Below, piece after piece: positions 8,216 to 16,154 of a stretch of DNA of 24,812 nucleotides. The stretch is taken from the NCBI GenBank assembly GCA_021850555.1, contig JAJZLX010000180.1, positions 1 through 24,812 of the forward strand. Direction: 5' to 3'. Below the pieces are notes generated by a model. It ran no database searches and was not told where the DNA came from. It saw only the letters and a program-made list of their open reading frames with translations. The first letter of the stretch is position 1. Every line of letters starts with the position of its first letter. The DNA comes from Pseudomonadota bacterium. GTDB taxonomy: Bacteria; Pseudomonadota; Gammaproteobacteria; Steroidobacterales; Steroidobacteraceae. The translations under genes and the position numbers were made by a program.

Positions 8216-9091
8216 TTGAAGTTCCTCATCATCACCGCCGATGACTTCGGCCTGCACGAGGCCGTCAACGAAGCCGTCGAGCAGGCCGCCCGCTCGGGCG
8301 TGCTCACCGCCGCAAGCCTCATGGTGGGAGCACCGGCGGCTGCTGATGCCGCGCGGCGCGCACGCGCGCTGCCCGGACTCGCCGTCGGTCTGCACCTGGT
8401 GCTCGCGGACGGACAGGCGGTGTTGCCCGCGCGGCGCATTCCCTCGCTCGTCGATGCCTCGGGCCGCTTCGGCGAGCACATGGCCCGCGACGGTCTGCGG
8501 TTTTTCGCCCTGCCCTCGGTGCGGCGCCAGCTCGAAGCCGAGATCCGCGCCCAATTCGAGGCATTCGCCGACACGGGCCTGCCGCTGGACCATGTCAACG
8601 CCCACAAGCACTTCCATCTGCACCCGACGCTGCTCGGGATGATGCTGCGCATCGGGCAGGAGTTCGCCCTGCCGGCGGTGCGGCTGCCGAGGGAGCCCGC
8701 ATGGGCGGCGCGCCGGGGCGGCGCCCTCGCGCCGGCGGCCTCGGGCCTGCTCGCTCCCTGGCTCACGCTCATGCGCCGCCGCCTCGATGCAGCCGGCCTC
8801 GCTCACAACGACCGGGTCTTCGGCGTGGCCGGCAGCGGCTCGATGCACGAAGCGGCGCTCCTCGAGATCCTCCCCCGCCTGCCCGAGGGCGCGAGCGAGA
8901 TCTACCTGCATCCGGCCACGCGCGACGGGCTCACCCCCGCGATGAGCACCTACCTCCACCGCGAGGAGCTCGCCGCATTGCTCAGTCCCGCGGTGCGCGC
9001 GGCCGTTGCCGCCTCGGGGGCCGCCACCGGAGGATTTCGCGACCTCATCCGCGCGCGCCGGACACCCGAGGCGAGTGCGCACGCCGCATGA
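8216..9091 (+). CDS. hpnK: Hopanoid deacetylase HpnK (YdjC/ChbG family)
   Basis: HpnK is a carbohydrate deacetylase of the YdjC family and is proposed to remove the acetyl group from the N-acetylglucosamine placed by HpnI, leaving the free amine needed by HpnJ. From the TTG at 8216 the protein has 291 residues and begins directly with the family-typical MKFLIITADDFGLH. Likely metal ligands are D10, H60 in VGLHLVLADG and the histidines H126 and H130 in HVNAHKHFHLHP. The frame extends upstream to 8138, but the extra 26 residues are not family-like, so TTG 8216 is preferred despite a weak ribosome site. Its stop overlaps the hpnL start as ATGA, implying coupled translation. Confidence 0.9.
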   Translation: MKFLIITADDFGLHEAVNEAVEQAARSGVLTAASLMVGAPAAADAARRARALPGLAVGLHLVLADGQAVLPARRIPSLVDASGRFGEHMARDGLRFFALPSVRRQLEAEIRAQFEAFADTGLPLDHVNAHKHFHLHPTLLGMMLRIGQEFALPAVRLPREPAWAARRGGALAPAASGLLAPWLTLMRRRLDAAGLAHNDRVFGVAGSGSMHEAALLEILPRLPEGASEIYLHPATRDGLTPAMSTYLHREELAALLSPAVRAAVAASGAATGGFRDLIRARRTPEASAHAA

Positions 9092-10071
9092 GACTTGCCG
9101 TACGCATCGCTCTGCTCGCCGGTCTCGCGCTGCTCATCGGCCTGATCGCGCACGAAGGCGGCTCGATCCTGACACCCATCATGCGCGCCGGATGGGTGCT
9201 GCTGTGGCTGGTGCCGCTGCACACCGTGCCCCTGGTGCTCGACTCGCGCGGCTGGCAGGCGTTGCTCGAGCGCAAGGTCCACGCGGCCCGGCTGTTGTGG
9301 ATCGCCACCGTGCGCGAGGCGATCAACCGGCTGCTGCCCGTCGCCAACATCGGCGGAGAGCTCATCGGCATACGCCTGCTCGCTGCGAGCGGCACCGACG
9401 GAATCGAGTCAGCGGCGAGCGTCACGACCGAGACGCTGCTGTCGCTGTTCAGCCAGTACCTGTTCGTCGCCCTCGGAATCGCCTGCCTGCTGCGCGTGAC
9501 CCACACCGTGCATTCGGTGACCGAGGCGCTGATCGGCCTCGGCGCGAGCCTCCCGGTGATCGTGCTGGCGGGGGTGCTGCTGCGCTACGGCTCGCTGTTC
9601 GAGCGCCTGGAGAAGCTCGCCGTGCGGATGCTCGGCGAGGAAACACTGAGTTTCCTCAACGGAAAGTCAGCGAGCCTCGATGCCGCCATCCGCGCGCTCA
9701 TCGCGCAGCCCGGGCGCCTGATCGAGACTCTCGGCTGGCAGTTCGCGGGACTGCTCGCCTGCGCAATCGAGCCCTGGCTGGCGCTGCGCTGGTTGGGACA
9801 CCCTGTCGGTTTCGGGGCCGCGCTCGCGTTGGAGAGCCTGACCCAGGCGGCGCGCAACTTCATCTTCGTGGTACCGGCGGGAATCGGCGTCCAGGAGGCG
9901 ACGCTCGTCGGAGTCGGAGCCCTGCTCGGCATCAACGGCGATCTGGCGCTCGCGCTGTCCCTCACCAAGCGCATGCGGGAGATTCTCTTCGGCACCCCGG
10001 CGCTGCTATCCTGGTACTGGATGGAAGGCAGAAAGGAGTTGCAGCATGTCCGTGGTTCCAGCCGATCTTGA
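9088..10071 (+). CDS. hpnL: HpnL-type membrane protein (LPG synthase transmembrane family)
   Basis: This 327-residue integral membrane protein belongs to the HpnL branch of the lysylphosphatidylglycerol synthase transmembrane-domain family, whose hopanoid-linked members have no proven reaction; a role in moving or handling the lipid is usually assumed. Hydrophobic segments are visible at about 4-22, 32-51, 115-135, 149-166, 217-235, 255-275 and 278-310. Conserved patches are VREAINRLLPVANIGGEL at 75-92 and PAGIGVQEA at 263-271. ATG 9088 overlaps the hpnK stop. Its last 26 bases overlap the next gene. A related protein is encoded at 13104-14138. Confidence 0.82.
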   Translation: MRLAVRIALLAGLALLIGLIAHEGGSILTPIMRAGWVLLWLVPLHTVPLVLDSRGWQALLERKVHAARLLWIATVREAINRLLPVANIGGELIGIRLLAASGTDGIESAASVTTETLLSLFSQYLFVALGIACLLRVTHTVHSVTEALIGLGASLPVIVLAGVLLRYGSLFERLEKLAVRMLGEETLSFLNGKSASLDAAIRALIAQPGRLIETLGWQFAGLLACAIEPWLALRWLGHPVGFGAALALESLTQAARNFIFVVPAGIGVQEATLVGVGALLGINGDLALALSLTKRMREILFGTPALLSWYWMEGRKELQHVRGSSRS

Positions 10072-10921
10072 ACCCTCGACAGTCCGGCCCGGATCGGCCG
10101 GGCACCGCCGGTTGCTCGCGCAGTTCTTCATCGACACGCACGTGGAGTATGTTCCGGAGAGAATCGCCTGGCCGGCGCTCTCAGAGGGAGAGCTCACGCG
10201 CCTGACCGGCCTGCCGTTCTGGCAGGAGGCGGTCTCGACGGAGAACGTCACATCCAACACCGTGGCGGCCGCCGCCGAGATCGAGCCGGATCCCGAAGTG
10301 CGCGCGGCCATCGCGCTGCAGGGCTTCGAGGAGCAGCGCCACGCGCGGCTGCTGACGGCGCTCACCTCGCACTACGGCATCCCGATCGAGCAGCCGCCGC
10401 CGTTCACGCCGCGCTCGCTGGAGGACGATTTCCTCTTCGCCGGCTTCGGCGAGTGCTTCGATTCCTTTTTCGCCTTCGGCCTGTTCGCCCTGGCGCGCGA
10501 GTCAGGCTACTTCCCGGCGGGCCTGGTGGGCATCTTCGAGCCGGTGATGGAAGAAGAGGTGCGGCACATCCTGTTCTTCGTCAACTGGGTCGCCTCCCGC
10601 CGCGAAAGCCTCTCGTGGTGGCGGCGCCCCGCCTTCCGCATCCGCTGCGCCTGGATCATTCTGAAGCAGGTCGCATCGAGAGTGAAAACGGCGCGCTCGC
10701 TCGGCACGGGGCCGCAGCGGGAATCGGCAAAGCCCGCCGAGAACTTCACGCTCACCGCCCACCAGGATCTCGGCGCCGGGGTGACCCTGCACCGATTGCT
10801 GCAGACGTGCCTCGCGGAAAACGACCGCCGCATGTCTCGCTACGATGTGCGGCTGCTGCGCCCGCGCCTGGTGCCGGGCATCGCCCGCGTGCTCTACCGG
10901 CTGCTTCCCGCAAGCATCTGA
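10046..10921 (+). CDS. Ferritin-like diiron protein of the hopanoid operon, function unknown
   Basis: The 291-residue protein has the full diiron signature of the ferritin-like four-helix fold: E66 on helix 1, E96xxH99 (EEQRH) on helix 2, E136 on helix 3 and E171xxH174 (EEEVRH) on helix 4. Enzymes with this ligand set include rubrerythrin-like peroxidases, acyl desaturases and N- or C-oxygenases; the sequence does not show which applies. A C-terminal extension after about residue 190 is rich in Trp, Arg and hydrophobic residues and could lie on the membrane. The gene overlaps hpnL by 26 bases, so it is part of the hopanoid unit. ATG 10046 follows AAAGGAG. Its 3' end overlaps the convergent regulator gene by 28 bases. 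An oxidative hopanoid modification is a reasonable but unproven guess. Confidence 0.75.
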   Translation: MSVVPADLEPSTVRPGSAGHRRLLAQFFIDTHVEYVPERIAWPALSEGELTRLTGLPFWQEAVSTENVTSNTVAAAAEIEPDPEVRAAIALQGFEEQRHARLLTALTSHYGIPIEQPPPFTPRSLEDDFLFAGFGECFDSFFAFGLFALARESGYFPAGLVGIFEPVMEEEVRHILFFVNWVASRRESLSWWRRPAFRIRCAWIILKQVASRVKTARSLGTGPQRESAKPAENFTLTAHQDLGAGVTLHRLLQTCLAENDRRMSRYDVRLLRPRLVPGIARVLYRLLPASI

Positions 10922-12864
10922 TCGGCGCCGCCTCCGGCGGCCCTCAGCGTCCGGTAGATGGTATTGCGGGACACCCCGAGAGCGCGCGCCGCCGCCGACA
11001 CATTGCCGGCGTTGCGCTGCAGCATGGCGGCGACCGCGGAGGCGCGCAGGTCCTTGAGCTTCGCCTCCCGGGCAGGAGCCTCGAGCGGCGCCTGAAGGGC
11101 TGTCTGCGGGCCGGGCTCGCCGAGCTCCTCGAGCAGGTCCTCCGGCAGCTGCGCCTTGCCGATCGAGCCTGCTCCGTCCGCCATGACGCTCGCGGTGCGC
11201 AGCACGTTGGCGAGCTGGCGGATGTTGCCCGGCCAGCCGTAGCCCCGGAAAAGGCCCAGCACCTCGGCTGTCAGCTCCGGGGCGGCCTCGCACTGGGAGC
11301 GCAGGATGCGCCGGATCAGCTCCTCGAGATCCCGGCGCTGCCTGAGCGGCGGCAGCCGCACCGCCAGGCCATTCAGCCGGTAGTACAGGTCTTCCCGGAA
11401 CAGCCCCCGCCGCATCATGTCCTTCAGGTCCCGATGCGTGGCGCAGATGACCGCGATATCCACATCGATCGGCTTGTGCCCGCCGAGCGGGCGCACGGCG
11501 CGCTCCTGCAGCACGCGCAGCAGGCGCGTCTGCAAGGCGAGCGGCATATCGCCGATCTCATCGAGGAACAGCGTCCCGCCGTTGGCGAGCAGGATCTTGC
11601 CCGGATTTCCCCGGCGGCGGGCGCCGGTGAACGCGCCCTCCTCGTAGCCGAACAGCTCCGCCTCGATGAGCGCTTCCGGAAGCGAAGCGCAATCGACGGC
11701 GACGAACGGGTGGCGGCGGCGGGCCGACTCGTTGTGCGCCGCGTGCGCCAGCAGTTCCTTGCCGGTGCCGGTCTCCCCGAGAATGAGGAGGGGGATGTCG
11801 TGAGACTGCACCTTGCGCACCTTGGCGATCACATCGGCGAGCACCGGGTCGCCGGTGTCGAGATCGGCGAGCACAGGCGCATCGTGCGCCGCACCGCGCT
11901 CCGCCCGCACACCGCCGGCTCCCTGCCCTACGGCGCCTTGCGCCGGCTGCGCCGCCGCCCGGGGGCGACCGGCGGATTGCGCACGGAAATCGATCCGCGC
12001 CACCACCGGCGTGCCGTCGCACAGGTTCAGCCGCAGCAACTGTCCGGCGCGGCACCCGCCGAGCAGCGTCCCCGCATCGAGTCCAAACAGAGACGAGAGC
12101 GTGTGCGGGTGAGCGCCGCGCGCATCGATCCCGAGTTGAGTGAGGCCGCTCGGATTGGCGGCGAGGAACCTGCCCTCCTCGTCGAACGCCGCGATGCACT
12201 CGAGCAGCGTGCCCATCAGCTCCTGGCGGCTGTGGAAGTGAACGCACAGAGCCTCGCCGAACCGGTCGGCGAACAGGTGGTTCTCGATCATCTGGATCGA
12301 CATGCGCACCAGCGCCAGGGTGTGCGCGTGATAGCTCTCCTGCGGCCCGGAGACATCGAGCGCGCCGATCACCTCGCCGCGCGGATCGCGTATCGGCGAG
12401 CAGGAGCAGGTGAGGAAGCGATTGACTGTCAGAAAGTGCTCGCTGCCGTGCACCAGCGTCGCCCGCCGCTCCGCGAGCGCCGTGCCGATCGCGTTCGTCC
12501 CCTTGCTGTCCTCCGACCACAGGACGCCCGGCTTCAGCGCCACCCGCTCGGCCTTCTCGAGGAAATCCGCATCCCCGAGCGCGTGCACGATCGTGCCGCG
12601 CTGATCGGTGAGAATCACCATGCTGTGGGTGTTGAGAATCTGCTGATGGAGCATGTCCATCACCGGCAGGGCATGGCGGTAGAGCGCGTGATGCTGCTCG
12701 ACGAGCCTTGCGAGCTCGCCGCGGCCCACGGCGCCGAAATCCGGCCGCAGCCCCTCGGTCAGCCCCAGGCGGCGCGCCCGCTCGTGCCACAGCGATACGA
12801 CCTTGGCGCGCTCGCGCGCGGGCGCGGCGCGCGCCGGGCCCTGTGATGCCGATTCGTGCCTCAT
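10894..12864 (-). CDS. Sigma-54-dependent activator, AcoR type
   Basis: This 656-residue protein has the layout of AcoR-like enhancer-binding proteins: a GAF sensor domain at about 75-200 with the family motif GTNAIGTAL at 122-130, a PAS-like segment at about 215-290, an Ala/Gly/Arg-rich linker at about 297-332, an AAA+ domain at about 335-560 and a Fis-type helix-turn-helix at 616-641. Walker A is GETGTGKE at 363-370, the sigma-54 contact loop GAFTGA is intact at 410-415, and Walker B is TLFLDEIG at 431-438, so it should be an active ATPase. ATG 12864 has a strong GAGGGGGG ribosome site; the frame stays open far upstream only because of base composition. The effector of the GAF domain is unknown. 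It sits between the hopanoid and alcohol-oxidation genes; the sigma-54 promoter at 17940-17954 is a plausible target. Confidence 0.9.
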   Translation of the reverse strand: MRHESASQGPARAAPARERAKVVSLWHERARRLGLTEGLRPDFGAVGRGELARLVEQHHALYRHALPVMDMLHQQILNTHSMVILTDQRGTIVHALGDADFLEKAERVALKPGVLWSEDSKGTNAIGTALAERRATLVHGSEHFLTVNRFLTCSCSPIRDPRGEVIGALDVSGPQESYHAHTLALVRMSIQMIENHLFADRFGEALCVHFHSRQELMGTLLECIAAFDEEGRFLAANPSGLTQLGIDARGAHPHTLSSLFGLDAGTLLGGCRAGQLLRLNLCDGTPVVARIDFRAQSAGRPRAAAQPAQGAVGQGAGGVRAERGAAHDAPVLADLDTGDPVLADVIAKVRKVQSHDIPLLILGETGTGKELLAHAAHNESARRRHPFVAVDCASLPEALIEAELFGYEEGAFTGARRRGNPGKILLANGGTLFLDEIGDMPLALQTRLLRVLQERAVRPLGGHKPIDVDIAVICATHRDLKDMMRRGLFREDLYYRLNGLAVRLPPLRQRRDLEELIRRILRSQCEAAPELTAEVLGLFRGYGWPGNIRQLANVLRTASVMADGAGSIGKAQLPEDLLEELGEPGPQTALQAPLEAPAREAKLKDLRASAVAAMLQRNAGNVSAAARALGVSRNTIYRTLRAAGGGADQMLAGSSR

Positions 12865-13103
12865 CAACCCCCCCTCAAGCGGCCTGACGCGCCCGCTCCG
12901 GACCGATTCTACCGGTGATGACGAACATAGAGCGGGCCTGCGGCGAGTGTCCATCGTGGAATACCGCAATTCCCGGGACGGCGCAAGCCGCGGCGGCCGC
13001 GCGAGGCGTTGATTGTTGCAATTTGGAGCACTCGGCCGCGGGATGCGCCGGCAAGGCGCCTCGACTCGCTGTCGGACTCGGAATCGCCCGCCGCGCACCG
13101 AGC
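12865..13103. other. Intergenic region upstream of the AcoR-type regulator
   Basis: These 239 bases lie between the regulator and the HpnL-like gene, both leftward. A ribosome site for the regulator is at its left edge. An AT-rich patch (TTGTTGCAATTTGGAG) lies at 13013-13028, about 150 bases ahead of the regulator, and could be part of its promoter, but no -10/-35 or sigma-54 pair is convincing. No U-tract hairpin is seen for the upstream gene. Confidence 0.4.
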
Positions 13104-14138
13104 CTAGTCGGTCCGCGCCTCGGTACGCGACCCGCGCTTCAGCAACGCCCGAAGACCGCGGGCGACGCCGGTGCGGCCCTCGGCGCCGAAGGCGATGCCG
13201 AATGTCGTAACACCCAGCGCCAGGTCGCGCGCACGGCGCGCGAGCGATGCGGCCACCGCCACGGCGGGCGGAATGCCGAACACCGCGCAGGCGAGCACGT
13301 AGCTCGCCTCCTGCACGCCGGCCGCCGCCGGCACCATGAACACGAACGTCCGCAGCCCCGCCACCACGCTGTCGATGACCAGGGCATCGAGCGCGCCCAC
13401 CGGCCGGCCGAGCAGCGCAAACACCAGCCACAGCTCCGCGGCGCCGAGAAACCAACACAAGGTGTGCAGCGCGAGCGCCCCCCACAGCCGCCCGCGGGGG
13501 CGCAGGATGTCCCTCAGCGCGACCTCGATGTCGCCCTTCAGATGCAACTCGCGCAGCGAGGCGAGCACCGGCCAGCGCGCCGAGGCGCGCCGCACGAGGG
13601 TCTCGAACGTCGCTCCCGCCCGCCTCCCGATGAGCAGCGCCGCCACGACGGCCCCGAGGGTGACACCCAGCCCGATCTGCATCGGCTTCAGCAGCTCCGA
13701 TGCCGGTGCCAGCGCGAACAGCGCCAGCAGGCCCGCCAACACGTAGGGCAGCTTTGCGGACAGCTCGATGATGAGGTCCACGCTCATCGAGAGCACCGCC
13801 TTCAGTGCCTCCACCCCGCTCGAGCGCAGCGCACGGACCCCGAGCACGAACCCGCCGATCTGCGAGAACGGCAGCGTCTCGGCGGCGGCATCGCGCACCA
13901 GCCGCGCCCATATGAATCGGCCCCTGGAGGCCGGCGGCACCTGCCCGGCGGCGAGGCGCCAGGAGAGCCCCATCAGCGCCTCGATCGGCAGGTGGGCGAG
14001 CACGATGAGGAGCAGGCCGGCGAGGCCGAGCCCTTCCAGCGCCCGCACGATGGCCCCGGCACCCGCATAGAGCACCACGGCCACCAGGATCGCCGCGCCG
14101 GTGAGCAGGCCGGCCACCGTGCGTCCCCTCATCTTCAT
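13104..14138 (-). CDS. Second HpnL-like multi-pass membrane protein
   Basis: This 344-residue protein is a distant paralogue of the HpnL protein at 9088-10071. The same patches recur: VRDAAAETLPFSQIGGF at 81-97 against VREAINRLLPVANIGGE in HpnL, and VPAAAGVQEAS against VPAGIGVQEAT near the C-terminus. Hydrophobic segments run through most of its length, beginning at about 8-30 and 36-52, and a basic tail closes it. The family is the flippase-like transmembrane part of lysylphosphatidylglycerol synthase; no soluble catalytic domain is present. Its ATG overlaps the stop of the sulfotransferase gene (ATGA), so the two are made together. A role in handling a sulfated lipid or glycolipid is inference from that pairing only. 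Confidence 0.75.
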   Translation of the reverse strand: MKMRGRTVAGLLTGAAILVAVVLYAGAGAIVRALEGLGLAGLLLIVLAHLPIEALMGLSWRLAAGQVPPASRGRFIWARLVRDAAAETLPFSQIGGFVLGVRALRSSGVEALKAVLSMSVDLIIELSAKLPYVLAGLLALFALAPASELLKPMQIGLGVTLGAVVAALLIGRRAGATFETLVRRASARWPVLASLRELHLKGDIEVALRDILRPRGRLWGALALHTLCWFLGAAELWLVFALLGRPVGALDALVIDSVVAGLRTFVFMVPAAAGVQEASYVLACAVFGIPPAVAVAASLARRARDLALGVTTFGIAFGAEGRTGVARGLRALLKRGSRTEARTD

Positions 14139-15379
14139 GCTCTGGCGCGAACCGCCCGATCAGCCTGCCATTCGAGATCGACGCCGAAGGCGTCGGTGTA
14201 GGGCCCGAATCTCTCGCGCAGAACGCGGGGATCGAGCCCGAAGTGCTCCATGTGATAGGCGTGCGGCCGGTGTTTGCGGTTGGCCCGATTCCCCAGCCAT
14301 TTGCGCATGCGCTGCGTGCCCGCCTCGCTCGCGGCCAGCCCGCCGTGGCGCAGCACCCGCTGCGCCGCCTCATGCGGCGCCGCAATGATCTCCCGGTAGC
14401 GCAGGTGCAGGATGGCATCGGAGCGGGCCGCGGCACGCATCATGCGCCCGGCTCCATCGAGCCAGGCATCAAAAACCTGCCGGCCGATTTCCTCCAGGTC
14501 GACGCGGTGGGTGAACGGGCGCCGCAGCACTTCGGTGAGCTTCGCGACCGAAGCGAGCACCGCCACCGGATCCCGATGGATGAATACCCAGCGCGCGTCC
14601 GGGTAGACGCGGGCGATGTCCTCCAGAGCGAACACGTGATCCGGGGATTTGAGGATCCATCGCCGGCCGGGTCTCTGCGCATCGAGATGCTGCAGAAAGC
14701 GCCGATGGAAACGGTAAGCCTCCAGGTGCCCGTAGCGCTGCAGCCAGCCCTGGTAGCTTGGAACGCGATAAACGCTGTCGTAGCGCAGGCTCTGAAACAC
14801 CTGCGCGGTGATATCGGTGCATTCCTCGGGCTCATCGGGCGCGACATGATGCAGCGAGTCGAGCTCAGGGGCGAGCCGGCGCATGATGTGGAACTGACCC
14901 TGCACCCACGCCTTGCGCAGCACCGTGCCGAAGCGTCCGGCCGGTGACGGATAGGGGTAGACCAGCTGCCAGGACAGCGGCGCGGCGACCCGCGGATCGC
15001 GTGAGAGCAGCCGGTGCAGGAACGTCGTACCGCTGCGCGGCATGCCGGTGATGAAGATCGGCCGCTCGATGGGGCGGCAGCGGAGCGCGGGCTCGATGCG
15101 CTCGCGCCGCTCGAGCTGCAACAGATTGTTGAGGCTGCGCAGGATCTCGAAACGCGCGGCCCGCTGGCCGAAGGCATTGAGATCCCCCTCCTCGTTGCAG
15201 GAGGCGATGAGACGTCTCAGTGGCGCCACGAACGAGCGGTCCGCGAAGTCCCGCCCCCCCGCGCGCCCGACTGCCGCCTCGAGTAATTCCCCGGCATCGA
15301 GCGCGCCAGCGCGCTCCGCCGAATCCCGAATCGTGCCCGCTGTTCTTGCCACCACTCCTCCTTCGCCATGGCGGCTCAT
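14135..15379 (-). CDS. PAPS-dependent sulfotransferase family protein
   Basis: The 414-residue protein belongs to the sulfotransferase family that moves a sulfuryl group from 3'-phosphoadenylyl sulfate to a hydroxyl or amine. The 5'-phosphosulfate loop TGMPRSGTTF is at about 111-120 and the 3'-phosphate region FIHRDPVAVLASV at about 266-278. The N-terminal segment LDAGELLEAA, with a later NAFG, is typical of bacterial and mycobacterial members acting on small molecules or lipids. The start is uncertain: ATG 15379 is used because family homology begins soon after, but it lacks a clear ribosome site, and a GTG at 15484 would add 35 residues of low-complexity sequence. It heads a two-gene unit with the HpnL-like protein. 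The acceptor is not known. Confidence 0.82.
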   Translation of the reverse strand: MSRHGEGGVVARTAGTIRDSAERAGALDAGELLEAAVGRAGGRDFADRSFVAPLRRLIASCNEEGDLNAFGQRAARFEILRSLNNLLQLERRERIEPALRCRPIERPIFITGMPRSGTTFLHRLLSRDPRVAAPLSWQLVYPYPSPAGRFGTVLRKAWVQGQFHIMRRLAPELDSLHHVAPDEPEECTDITAQVFQSLRYDSVYRVPSYQGWLQRYGHLEAYRFHRRFLQHLDAQRPGRRWILKSPDHVFALEDIARVYPDARWVFIHRDPVAVLASVAKLTEVLRRPFTHRVDLEEIGRQVFDAWLDGAGRMMRAAARSDAILHLRYREIIAAPHEAAQRVLRHGGLAASEAGTQRMRKWLGNRANRKHRPHAYHMEHFGLDPRVLRERFGPYTDAFGVDLEWQADRAVRARA

Positions 15380-15452
15380 GGTGCGCCCGCGCCCGTATCG
15401 CCCGGACCGCAGGTCCCGGGGCACCGTCAGGGGACGCCGGCGGGCAGCCTCC

Positions 15453-15467
15453 CCGGCAAGCCGATCC
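15453..15467 (+). repeat. 15-bp inverted repeat, left arm
   Basis: CCGGCAAGCCGATCC here is the exact reverse complement of 15616-15630. The two arms bracket 148 bases that include the most AT-rich patch in this area (TACTTTACTAAATTTGG). No target-site duplication is obvious next to the arms. A 12-base match to the right arm also occurs at 17901-17912. Confidence 0.6.
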
Positions 15468-15586
15468 GAGGCTGCGAGCCACACCTTGCTACTTTACTAA
15501 ATTTGGAGTGCGGTCAGACATGAGGGAATCCCACGAGGGGAATCAGGGGAAGACGCTCTGCGGCCGGGTGTCCGGCACCCTGCCCC

Positions 15587-16147
15587 TCAGCGTGTGGCGC
15601 TGCCCCTCACAGTGAGGATCGGCTTGCCGGAAGATCCGCGCAGAGGCTGCCGTCGGAGCGGAGGCTTTTGCTTTGCGGGATGAGAGGCCGAGGCGTCTCG
15701 CCTGGCCGTCACTGAGGAGGACTTCCTCGGCCCCCGGTATACCAGCGCCACCGCCGATCCGCTGGCGATCCGAGCCGTCAGGGCCGTCTTGCCCGGCGGA
15801 TAGCCGTTCTGCTGAAGCAGGAAGGCCATGATCTTCACGTATTGCTTCGAAGTAAGCGAGCCCGGCGCGTACGCCGGCATATCGACGGACAGGAAGTCGA
15901 AGATCTGCTGGACCGTGAAGCCGGCCTTGACCGAGGCGAAATTGCCGCCCTTCAGGGCCGGGCCTACGCGGCCCTCGAGGTGGTGCCCATGGCAGACGGC
16001 GCAGTGCCGCTCGAACACGGCACGGCCCTGTTGCGCCTGCGCCGGCGTATACAGCGCCGGCGGGGCGCCAGCCGCCTCGCCGCGCTGCACGGGCAGCGCG
16101 GCGAGAAGGAGCGCGCAAGCGATGGCTTGCACCGTACGGATGCCCAC
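15587..16147 (-). CDS. Periplasmic monoheme cytochrome c
   Basis: The 186-residue protein has a signal peptide (about 1-26, hydrophobic ACALLLAALPV), a single heme site CAVCH at 49-53 and a likely axial methionine M90 in VDMPAYAPG. It is a class I cytochrome c of the kind encoded beside quinoprotein alcohol dehydrogenases, where it takes electrons from the PQQ enzyme. It begins seven bases after the dehydrogenase stop, so the two are one unit driven by the sigma-54 promoter at 17940-17954. After VALVYRGP near residue 140 comes a roughly 45-residue basic tail without family character, and its last codons contain one arm of a 15-bp inverted repeat; the original stop may have been lost. Confidence 0.85.
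   Translation of the reverse strand: MGIRTVQAIACALLLAALPVQRGEAAGAPPALYTPAQAQQGRAVFERHCAVCHGHHLEGRVGPALKGGNFASVKAGFTVQQIFDFLSVDMPAYAPGSLTSKQYVKIMAFLLQQNGYPPGKTALTARIASGSAVALVYRGPRKSSSVTARRDASASHPAKQKPPLRRQPLRGSSGKPILTVRGSATR
15616..15630 (-). repeat. 15-bp inverted repeat, right arm
   Basis: This is the partner of 15453-15467. It lies inside the 3' end of the monoheme cytochrome gene and encodes part of that protein's unusual basic tail, which suggests that the tail was formed by sequence added after the conserved domain. Confidence 0.6.
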
Positions 16148-16154
16148 GGATGGC

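Noticed and set aside
7980..8219. 79-codon plus-strand frame whose stop overlaps the hpnK start
   Set aside because: Low-complexity product, no recognisable family, no clear ribosome site; likely a chance frame in GC-rich DNA.
12865..14436. Upstream extension of the AcoR-type regulator frame to about 1180 residues
   Set aside because: The extension runs through an intergenic gap and antisense-frame sequence of other genes; the ATG at 12864 has a strong ribosome site and a family-like N-terminus.
13017..15507. Shared AATTTGGAG motif upstream of the regulator (about 13020) and of the sulfotransferase (about 15498)
   Set aside because: Nine bases only, different flanks and different distances to the genes; may simply reflect AT-rich promoter patches.
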